The translations under genes were made by a program, and so were the position numbers. Shown here one piece after another: positions 1 to 5,780 of a DNA stretch of 6,733 nt; within the stretch, counting starts at the first letter, position 1, and each line of letters opens with the position of its first letter. This DNA is from an uncultured Actinomycetes bacterium (GTDB taxonomy: Bacteria; Actinomycetota; Actinomycetes; Nanopelagicales; Nanopelagicaceae). The notes below the pieces were generated by a model. The model saw only the letters and a list, made by a program, of their open reading frames with translations. It had not been told where the DNA came from and did no database searches. The stretch lies in NCBI GenBank assembly GCA_903867285.1, contig CAIPQX010000056.1:1-6733 (forward strand), given 5' to 3'.

Positions 1-26
1 GAAGCTAAGTGCGGTTGAGATTTCAT
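1..26 (-). CDS. possible 5' end of a further downstream gene (partial)
   Basis: An ATG at 26-24 opens a frame that stays open to the window edge and reads M-K-S-Q-P-H-L-A. It begins 15 bases after the stop of the YdeI-like gene, on the same strand. It is preceded by GGTGA, five bases before the ATG, a good match to the 3' end of 16S rRNA. Spacing and ribosome site fit another member of the same operon. Eight codons are far too few to recognise a protein, and a chance ATG is possible, so this is a tentative call. Confidence 0.3.
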
Positions 27-31
27 GCGTT

Positions 32-36
32 TCACC
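32..36 (-). promoter_or_regulatory. putative Shine-Dalgarno site for the gene starting at 26
   Basis: On the minus strand the bases read GGTGA, followed by five bases (AACGC) and then ATG. GGTGA is fully complementary to the anti-Shine-Dalgarno tail. It is the main reason for proposing a gene start at base 26. It lies in the short spacer just after the preceding stop codon. Confidence 0.3.
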
Positions 37-41
37 GATTC

Positions 42-620
42 TTATTCGTTGAGGCCTTTGCCCTTAAGGATTTGTGGTGCCGCTTTTTCGACTCGTGACT
101 GTCGAGTCGCTGCTTGTTTCGCGCCATCAAAGTGCAATACGTATCCGCGCTGCCGTCCCGGTGTTAGCTTTCTGAAGGCAACTGTGAGTCCAGGGATCTT
201 TTTCATCGCAGCAGCGATATCTGCTGGGATCACGAGTTCCGCCGCCTTCTTCATAGGAACTTCTACTCCAGATTCCTCAACAGCAATTGCTTCAGCCATG
301 TAGGCCTTGATGACTTTCTTGGATTTGGTGATCTCTTCCAAGCTCGTAAATCTCACCTGGCGACCGGACTGCACATTTTCGGTCTGCTGAATGAGGATGC
401 CTTGCGGGTCTTTCATGATTACGCCTTTATAGAAAAAAACGGCGATATATTCTTTGAATGCGTGCAGCAGGAAGATGTTCTTTCCATCGAGCGTGTAGCA
501 AGGATGCATCCACTTTAAATCTTCGGTAAGTCCGGTACTTAAGGCGATCTCGCGCAGCGCAGCGTATTCGTCATGCCAGGCGGTGGTTTTCCTCATAAAG
601 ACATCGACGCGATGGTTCAT
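42..620 (-). CDS. YdeI-like DUF1801 / OmdA-family protein
   Basis: This is a 192-residue soluble protein with no signal peptide or membrane segment. Residues about 15-110 form a DUF1801-type domain, seen in LKWMHPCYTLDGKNIFLLH (35-53), FKEYIAVFFYKG (55-66) and the KDPQGILIQQTENVQSGRQ stretch (70-88). The C-terminal part carries the hallmark LTPGRQRGYVLHF...AKQ...R..R motif (152-176) and ends with ILKGKGL, as in Bacillus subtilis YdeI. Length is typical for that family. The first ATG is chosen because the N-terminal MNHRVD...W pattern matches where I recall relatives beginning; a second Met at residue 9 would cut into this. There is no evident Shine-Dalgarno sequence. The gene starts ten bases after the ATPase stop, so cotranscription and reinitiation are likely. 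The C-terminal Pfam family is named bacteriocin-protection/OmpD-associated, but its biochemical activity is not established. A role in envelope or peptide resistance beside the ABC exporter is inference. No gene symbol is assigned because ydeI names unrelated genes in different species. Confidence 0.88.
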   Translation of the reverse strand: MNHRVDVFMRKTTAWHDEYAALREIALSTGLTEDLKWMHPCYTLDGKNIFLLHAFKEYIAVFFYKGVIMKDPQGILIQQTENVQSGRQVRFTSLEEITKSKKVIKAYMAEAIAVEESGVEVPMKKAAELVIPADIAAAMKKIPGLTVAFRKLTPGRQRGYVLHFDGAKQAATRQSRVEKAAPQILKGKGLNE

Positions 621-630
621 GGGTCAGAGT

Positions 631-1995
631 TTACTCAAATTTGCCGAAGATGACTCGCTGATCTGCGGCTCCCAAAAGGTGCTCGTTTCGAGTGCTCACT
701 ATCGCAAGACCGCCAGCTGCAAGGAAGGCATAAAGAGTATCGATTACCTCCAAGGTCCGCTTCTCATCCAATTGCGAAGTCGGTTCATCAAGCAAGAGAA
801 TCGGTTTCGCTTCCGCAATCATTTTTAACAATTCAATACGGGCTCGTTCGCCGCCGGAGAAATTCCCGAGTGGACTGTTCATACGTACGGTGGTTAAGCG
901 TCCGAGATCTACTTTCAGAGGGCTCAAATATTCACCTAAAGTTATTCGCTCGAGCACACTGGCACGCTGTGGGAGATAACTGATAGATCTGCCACGCAAT
1001 TGGGCCCGGGAAGCACGATCAAGTTTTCCCACCTCTTCGCCTTGGATGGTCACTTCGCCGCTCGTTGCATCCTGAATTCCTGCCAAGATTCGCAACAGCG
1101 AAGATTTGCCTGAGTTGGCCCCGCCAGTGGAATCGAGAACAATCAGCTCGCCCGCCGAGCCAGTAAAACTAATATTTGAGAATATCTCTTTCGCTCCATA
1201 GGCCAGCTGCAAATTCTCGACTTCGAGTATGAGGCCAGAAGCACTCGCCGATAATTTAACGGGGGCGCTCGGGGGAATTTCGTGCACCCGCTTCCAACCA
1301 AATTCATCAACGACGCTCTCTTCCGGCTGACCCGGGGACCACTGTTCGCTAATACGACCCTCCCGAATTCTCACCGTGCGACTGGCATATGCATCAGCGC
1401 GAACATCGTGAGTCACAAGAATCACGACCGTCTTGCTACACAGAGACTGCAACAATCCATATACGGTGGCGGCAGCCTCGTCATCTAACTCTTCACTCGG
1501 TTCATCTGCGACTAGTACTTTGGGGTCTGTCGCCACAGCCGCGAGTAGTGAAAGGTACTGTCGCTCTCCCGCGGAGAGATTCTCGGGGCTTTGCGTTGAT
1601 AAGTGGGAAATTTGATGATCCGCTAAAGTCCGCGCAGCACTTTCGCTACTTGCTGCATTGCTCCTTCCGCTCAATGAATAGGCCAAAGTGAGATTTTCCA
1701 GCACGTTTAACTCCTTGATCAAATTCCCGCGCTGATCGATACTTGCAACAAAATCGCGACGTAAACGGATGGGATCAATCTCTGAAATGCTAAATCCATC
1801 GATAAATATTTCACCGGCCGTTGGCATCTGATACCCCGTCAGCAATTTCACAAGGGTTGATTTGCCAGAGCCGTTAGGTCCTCGAATGACGAGACATTCT
1901 CCAAGTTCGACACTTAAATCTAAACCACGAAGTGCGACCACCCGCTCACCGCTGTTTTCATATATGTAGAAAAGATCCTTCATCAAAATCTTCAT
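631..1995 (-). CDS. ABC exporter ATPase with two fused nucleotide-binding domains
   Basis: This 454-residue cytoplasmic protein contains two tandem ATP-binding cassettes and powers the permease encoded immediately upstream. Cassette 1 (about 1-215) has Walker A GPNGSGKST (39-47), Q-loop Gln88, signature LSAGE (140-144), Walker B VLVADE (160-165) and H-loop His196. A linker of roughly 40 residues follows. Cassette 2 (about 255-454) has Walker A GGANSGKSS (291-299), Q-loop Gln343, signature FSGGE (379-383), Walker B ILLLDE (399-404) and D-loop SQLD (407-410). At the H-loop position it has Arg436 in VSTRN instead of a histidine. The helical subdomain of cassette 2 is short: 37 residues from Q-loop to signature, against 53 in cassette 1. 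Sequence style resembles LolD/MacB ATPases, which are usually single cassettes of about 230 residues. The start overlaps the permease stop as ATGA and has GGTGG seven bases upstream; Met5 is an alternative start. A soluble ABC-F factor is unlikely given the coupling to the permease. The family call is strong and the substrate is unknown. Confidence 0.95.
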   Translation of the reverse strand: MKILMKDLFYIYENSGERVVALRGLDLSVELGECLVIRGPNGSGKSTLVKLLTGYQMPTAGEIFIDGFSISEIDPIRLRRDFVASIDQRGNLIKELNVLENLTLAYSLSGRSNAASSESAARTLADHQISHLSTQSPENLSAGERQYLSLLAAVATDPKVLVADEPSEELDDEAAATVYGLLQSLCSKTVVILVTHDVRADAYASRTVRIREGRISEQWSPGQPEESVVDEFGWKRVHEIPPSAPVKLSASASGLILEVENLQLAYGAKEIFSNISFTGSAGELIVLDSTGGANSGKSSLLRILAGIQDATSGEVTIQGEEVGKLDRASRAQLRGRSISYLPQRASVLERITLGEYLSPLKVDLGRLTTVRMNSPLGNFSGGERARIELLKMIAEAKPILLLDEPTSQLDEKRTLEVIDTLYAFLAAGGLAIVSTRNEHLLGAADQRVIFGKFE

Positions 1996-4832
1996 CGCCC
2001 CACCAACTTCTCTTCTTTCAGGAAGGAGTGGGAGAGAAGTGCGCCAAAGAATGCAATTATTAGGTAAATCAGGAGCACGAGCGTCGCCTCTTCAACGAAA
2101 GGTATCGACGGTGAAACGAAAATCCTCCCAATTAAAACTCCAAGTCCTATCCCCACAACCATGCCCACAAGCAGCGCTGTGCGCCAGATAAAGCGAACAG
2201 CATGCTTTAACGTTATAGCCTGATGTCCAAGGACTTCTAATTGAAATAGGACAATGCGGCCTTCTCTGTAAAGCAGCGGCAATGCAGCCAGTGCAACAAG
2301 CATTGCCATGAGAAGCGCCAATATCAGAGCAATACGGTACGAATCTAACAGTCCGACATTATTTGGATCTAGGCTCAGCGCATACTGCAGTGCAGTCCTG
2401 CTTTTCACCACCAGACCTTCATATGGCGGCGCTGCCAATATTTGGGACAACTTCTCTGGCGTTGGGGTCTTGATCCACACCTCTATGGGATCGATGGTTC
2501 CCAAATCACTTTGTGACAGCTTGCTCTGCATGGCCGCTAGCTCCATGATTACGAAGCGATCTCCCGCACTTGGAAAATAGGGAATCACTTCCCCAACTTT
2601 TACCTGGATATAAGTATTCCCATTTCCGAGCAAGGTTAAGACTCCATTCACGGCCAATTTCGCCGTCACCTCATCGGTTACCACGCTTGGTATACCTAGC
2701 TCTGACTTTGGTTGGAGGTAAAGGCTCTGCCCATCGAAAGCGAATGGAAAATTCTGATTCCGCCACACTGATGGTGAAAGCGGCTGAGAAGTTCCGTCAA
2801 AGAGAATCTTTTCGAGACTTCCGATTCCGGCGACCTTCGGTACCGAGTAATTGCCCTCATTGATCGCATGCAAACGCCTTGATAGATAATTTGATGACTC
2901 CCGAAATTCGAAGGCAACCAACTCGCTCTCCGGCGGGACTGCTCCCTGGAGTGAAAGGGAGCGCTGATTTGATTGACCAGAGAAAGATGCACTTTGGTAG
3001 GTACCGCGAGAGGTCAAGAACCAACCAAGTAGGTCAATAATTGGGGGAATTCCAGATAGAGTGACCGAGATTTCGCGGGTAGATCCCACAGGTATACCTC
3101 GCTGTGGATTTGGCTTATTGAATTCTTGAGCACGAGCAAACTTTTCTAATTTCGGATCCGCCAGAGCTAGCGCCTGGGCAGGCATCCCAATAAGTGAGAG
3201 TGATTCAGCGACCGAATTCTGACCACGAATTGAAGTTCCTGTTCGCAAAATAGGAAAGGCCTGGGATCCAGGTTGCAACCCGGCATAATCGCTGGACCCC
3301 GCCAAATCCAATGGCCGAATTAAGTTGGAGCCGGTGAGGAGTGAAAGATCCAGGGGAACTTCATTTTGTGCCTGCGTCGCTACTTGACGCGACAAACCTG
3401 AGCCATATCCCAGCGCCAACATCGCCATAATGCTTGCGAGGGCAATCATCGAAGCAACACCTTGCCACAAGCCAAAGAATTCCTTGAAGATAATGAATAT
3501 TGCTTTCTGCCTGCCGCGCCTGAACGAAACCAGGTATCGGAGAATAAGGAAGCAAATGAGTACTGGGCCTGCAGCATAGAGAAAGGGAATAATGAAGTAT
3601 CGCGAATTGGTCACATTATTTTGTTGTAAATACAGCACAAGGCTTACGAGTGCCGAAATGAGTGAAATGAACTGGACGCCGCGCCAGGCCTGGTCCCGCC
3701 ACAAGGTCAAACCAACGACTAATGCCTGCGCCACTACAAAGAGGAGAAGATATTTAGGCCAACCAAAATAGATATCTGCCAACCCGGTTTGATAATTAAT
3801 TCCTGCTAGCATTTTTGGAATCAGCGGCGACAGAACGCCGGCGAACAGAACGCCGGCGAACAGAGGGAACGCGCTCTCGTAAAATAGCTCCCAAGCAAGG
3901 GTTTGCTTTGGAGTTCCGATTCGGCTGAGCGATGCTCTAAATTGCGAGTGGTCTTTCCGTTGCCTAAAGGTGATCAGCGCCAAAAATGCCAATAACAAGG
4001 TGACGACAGCAAATTTTAAGAGGCTAAGTTTTTCCGTGAAAGTTACCGCTTGTTCGCTAGCGTTGCTGAGTGCATCTTGGGGCCAAGTAACAACCAGATG
4101 CGGATAGTCAATGGAAAGACGATCCTCGAAGGCCACCATACGAGCGATGAAAGGATCAGCCCCTAATTGCGTGATCCTGCCAACATCAATCTTCTCAACC
4201 CAAGCGCTTGTTCCATCTGAGTCGGCAAATTTAGGAAGTGAGGATGCGCTGGAAATCCCACTGGACAACAGCAGCGCCGTCCCCCTAGGAGGGCCCATGG
4301 TTCCGGCGTAGAGGAGGCTATTTTCAATCTCCCCTTGTCCCACAATCTTTAGGCCATATTTCTCGGGACGCGGTGCAAGCTTGGGATCTCCCCCAATTTG
4401 AATAACCTCACAAAGTGCTGCGGTACAAAATCCAGGCAGCCGGCCAGTCGTCAGTCGAATCGCATTGTCTATGTTTTCAATCGCACCGAAATAAAAAGAG
4501 GTGCCATGCGGATCGGATAGCGCTCTATAAATAATCTCCCGAGTAGGCGTATCTTTAGAAAAAATCTGCATGTTCTTTCGTAAGTACGCATCGATTGCTT
4601 GACTCTCTACCGCGGAAGAGATTGCTTGAGATGAATTGATGGTGAGGTTCTCTTGCCCTGCCGGCAGTTTGGAAAGTGAGTAGCTCACCAAAGAATTTCT
4701 AGTTGAGTGAGAAATGCCCTGCATCGAGAGTAGAGAAATTATGGCGAGAGCTACTACGGCACCCGTTGTAAGGGCTCGGATGAGATTTTTGCGCAACCTT
4801 GCTCTCACCAAAAGCCAAGGAAGTGTTTGCAT
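1992..4832 (-). CDS. FtsX/MacB-type ABC transporter permease, about ten membrane segments
   Basis: This 946-residue integral membrane protein is the translocation subunit for the dual ATPase that follows. Hydrophobic segments lie near residues 20-40, 270-289, 318-340, 360-378, 385-402, 411-434, 455-477, 832-855, 881-905 and 915-935. Two large polar regions (about 43-268 and 480-830) should lie outside the cytoplasm. The layout is TM, outer domain and three TMs, given twice, joined by two extra TMs. This is the fused-dimer form of type VII (MacB/LolCDE/FtsX) permeases. The basic N-terminus (R10-R19) and absence of a cleavable-signal pattern fit a signal anchor. The first outer domain holds the only extracytoplasmic cysteine pair, C136 and C141, in GFCTAALCEV. 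A 15-base tandem duplication gives FAGVLFAGVL at 325-334 in the third TM. The ATG directly follows the methyltransferase TAG with no strong ribosome site, implying coupled translation. Such proteins export lipids, lipoproteins or peptides, or drive cell-wall enzymes; which applies here is unknown. Confidence 0.93.
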   Translation of the reverse strand: MQTLPWLLVRARLRKNLIRALTTGAVVALAIISLLSMQGISHSTRNSLVSYSLSKLPAGQENLTINSSQAISSAVESQAIDAYLRKNMQIFSKDTPTREIIYRALSDPHGTSFYFGAIENIDNAIRLTTGRLPGFCTAALCEVIQIGGDPKLAPRPEKYGLKIVGQGEIENSLLYAGTMGPPRGTALLLSSGISSASSLPKFADSDGTSAWVEKIDVGRITQLGADPFIARMVAFEDRLSIDYPHLVVTWPQDALSNASEQAVTFTEKLSLLKFAVVTLLLAFLALITFRQRKDHSQFRASLSRIGTPKQTLAWELFYESAFPLFAGVLFAGVLSPLIPKMLAGINYQTGLADIYFGWPKYLLLFVVAQALVVGLTLWRDQAWRGVQFISLISALVSLVLYLQQNNVTNSRYFIIPFLYAAGPVLICFLILRYLVSFRRGRQKAIFIIFKEFFGLWQGVASMIALASIMAMLALGYGSGLSRQVATQAQNEVPLDLSLLTGSNLIRPLDLAGSSDYAGLQPGSQAFPILRTGTSIRGQNSVAESLSLIGMPAQALALADPKLEKFARAQEFNKPNPQRGIPVGSTREISVTLSGIPPIIDLLGWFLTSRGTYQSASFSGQSNQRSLSLQGAVPPESELVAFEFRESSNYLSRRLHAINEGNYSVPKVAGIGSLEKILFDGTSQPLSPSVWRNQNFPFAFDGQSLYLQPKSELGIPSVVTDEVTAKLAVNGVLTLLGNGNTYIQVKVGEVIPYFPSAGDRFVIMELAAMQSKLSQSDLGTIDPIEVWIKTPTPEKLSQILAAPPYEGLVVKSRTALQYALSLDPNNVGLLDSYRIALILALLMAMLVALAALPLLYREGRIVLFQLEVLGHQAITLKHAVRFIWRTALLVGMVVGIGLGVLIGRIFVSPSIPFVEEATLVLLIYLIIAFFGALLSHSFLKEEKLVGR
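2000..2004 (-). promoter_or_regulatory. Shine-Dalgarno-like GGTGG for the ABC ATPase
   Basis: The minus strand reads GGTGG, then GGCG, then the ATPase ATG at 1995-1993. The site lies inside the last codons of the permease, so translation of the two genes is probably coupled. It favours the ATG at 1995 over the in-frame ATG four codons later. Confidence 0.45.
3831..3860 (-). repeat. 15-bp perfect tandem duplication inside the permease gene
   Basis: The plus-strand unit CAGAACGCCGGCGAA occurs twice in succession (3831-3845 and 3846-3860), followed by CAGA of a partial third copy. Being a multiple of three it keeps the frame and encodes the pentapeptide FAGVL twice at permease residues 325-334. 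It lies in a predicted membrane helix. It could be a recent slippage product or a fixed feature of the family; comparison with relatives would decide. Confidence 0.9.
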
Positions 4833-5675
4833 CTATTTAATACCGATTATGCATCGCGCAAGACCCGGAACGCGAAATAGATCCTCTTCTTTAAAAGCAG
4901 TTAACTCATCAATAACCCGCTCGCGAATTCGCAGTTTCGCAGTTCCGTCTACTTTCTTCAACGCGGTGACGGCTAGCGAGGCGTGTTCACTCATCATCTC
5001 CCAATATTCGTCAGCCGAATCCGTGATCTTAACTACAGGAACATCCCATTCAGAGACTTCAGATAATCCTGCATCCTTATACAAGTTGCTCACAAACTCT
5101 GGGGCGGCGCAGCGGAACATATTTGGCTCACCAGGCTGGAGCGCCGGCAATTCAATTTCGGATGCAATTGCGCGCATCACTATCGATGTCCAAGGATTTT
5201 CCTCGGGTTTGACCCATACGGAAGCACAGAGTCGACCACCGGGTTTTAAGACGCGCACAAATTCCTCGGTAGCTTTCGCCATGTCGGGAAAGAACATGTA
5301 TCCAAAACGTACAGAGACGCTATCAAAGGTGGAATCACCAAAGGGAAGATCATCAGCGCTGCAAACAACGGTTTCGATATTCGTCAAACCCTGCGCTTCT
5401 GCACGCCGCTGCGCGATATCCAACATCTCGCCCACAAAATCGGTCAACACAACTCTCCCGCTTGATGCGAGTTTGGCAATGCTCAGGCCGGGCTCACCAG
5501 TACCAGTGGCAATATCGAGATGATGTTGGTCAGCCTTGATATCAAGACTTTTGATTATTGCTGCACCAACGGGAGCTAATTGCTCCATGATGCTCGCGTC
5601 CCACTTATTCCATCCTGCAGATAGCCCAACCCACGACTCTCGCTGTGCTTCCCGAATTTCATCGGCACTTGGCAT
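4833..5675 (-). CDS. class I SAM-dependent methyltransferase (UbiE-like, Methyltransf_11 type)
   Basis: This is a 280-residue soluble protein with a Rossmann-fold methyltransferase core. Motif I is LDIATGTGEPG (53-63), the glycine-rich S-adenosylmethionine loop. Asp79 in LTDFVGEM is the expected acidic residue after strand 2 that binds the ribose. SADDLPFGDSTFDSV (106-120) covers the adenine-contacting and strand-4 motifs. LKPGGRL (143-149) is the turn before strand 5. The N-terminal SWVGLSAGWNKWD (14-26) is typical of UbiE-like enzymes that act on small molecules. The C-terminal third (about 160-280) probably forms the substrate lid. The substrate cannot be named, and I see no specific reason to call it MenG/UbiE. 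The start is fixed by GGAGG four bases before the ATG. The gene is first of the tight group methyltransferase, permease, ATPase, YdeI-like protein. Its TAG stop touches the permease ATG, so it may modify something linked to the transporter, but that is inference from position only. Confidence 0.9.
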   Translation of the reverse strand: MPSADEIREAQRESWVGLSAGWNKWDASIMEQLAPVGAAIIKSLDIKADQHHLDIATGTGEPGLSIAKLASSGRVVLTDFVGEMLDIAQRRAEAQGLTNIETVVCSADDLPFGDSTFDSVSVRFGYMFFPDMAKATEEFVRVLKPGGRLCASVWVKPEENPWTSIVMRAIASEIELPALQPGEPNMFRCAAPEFVSNLYKDAGLSEVSEWDVPVVKITDSADEYWEMMSEHASLAVTALKKVDGTAKLRIRERVIDELTAFKEEDLFRVPGLARCIIGIK

Positions 5676-5679
5676 ATCG

Positions 5680-5684
5680 CCTCC
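5680..5684 (-). promoter_or_regulatory. strong Shine-Dalgarno GGAGG for the methyltransferase
   Basis: The minus strand reads GGAGG, then CGAT, then ATG at 5675-5673. It is the only consensus-strength ribosome site among the gene starts in this window, which fits this gene being the first of the operon that follows. Confidence 0.75.
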
Positions 5685-5706
5685 GACTCTTTACTTACAA
5701 ACCGAG

Positions 5707-5726
5707 TTCCAAGGCTAGCCTAGGAA
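5707..5726. promoter_or_regulatory. 20-bp near-perfect palindrome in the pilC-methyltransferase spacer
   Basis: The plus strand reads TTCCAAGGCTAGCCTAGGAA. Nine of the ten base pairs of the dyad match; only 5711/5722 (A opposite A) fails. It sits 31 bases upstream of the methyltransferase ATG and 54 bases after the PilC stop. It could be an operator for a dimeric repressor of the methyltransferase-transporter operon. Alternatively it could be an RNA hairpin ending the pilus transcript. The absence of a T-run after it on the minus strand (CTCGGTTTGT follows) argues against a classical intrinsic terminator. The rest of the 105-base spacer shows no convincing -35/-10 pair. Confidence 0.5.
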
Positions 5727-5780
5727 TATCGAAATGCGGAGAGTTAGATTCCAGTGCAGGCTTTAATTAGACAGTTCGTA

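Noticed and set aside
25..303. A 92-codon plus-strand frame opposite the YdeI-like gene
   Set aside because: The opposite strand encodes a well-recognised DUF1801/YdeI protein over the same bases. The plus-strand product has no family features.
627..636. Short inverted repeat GAGT-TT-ACTC at the ATPase stop
   Set aside because: A four-base-pair stem with a two-base centre cannot form a stable hairpin; it is not a terminator.
1282..1691. Several overlapping short plus-strand frames opposite the ATPase
   Set aside because: They are mutually overlapping, low-complexity and antisense to cassette 1, the linker and the start of cassette 2, so they are chance frames.
631..1995. Idea that the dual-cassette ATPase is a soluble ABC-F translation factor
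   Set aside because: The gene overlaps a large permease gene by four bases, and the cassettes resemble LolD/MacB exporters, so a transporter motor is the simpler reading.
2941..2962. Hairpin GCTCCCT...AGGGAGC with an eight-base loop
   Set aside because: It is a seven-base-pair stem in the middle of the permease coding sequence with no T-run and no gene boundary nearby, so it is best explained by chance.
4714..5523. A 269-codon open frame on the plus strand
   Set aside because: It lies antisense across the end of the methyltransferase and the start of the permease, both with clear family motifs. Its translation is serine/arginine-rich with no recognisable domain, as expected of a shadow frame.
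5685..5780. Possible promoter for the methyltransferase operon, using TTGGAA as a -35 element and TAAGTA as a -10 element
   Set aside because: The two elements are only about nine bases apart, and no other pair with 16-18 base spacing was convincing, so no promoter is annotated.
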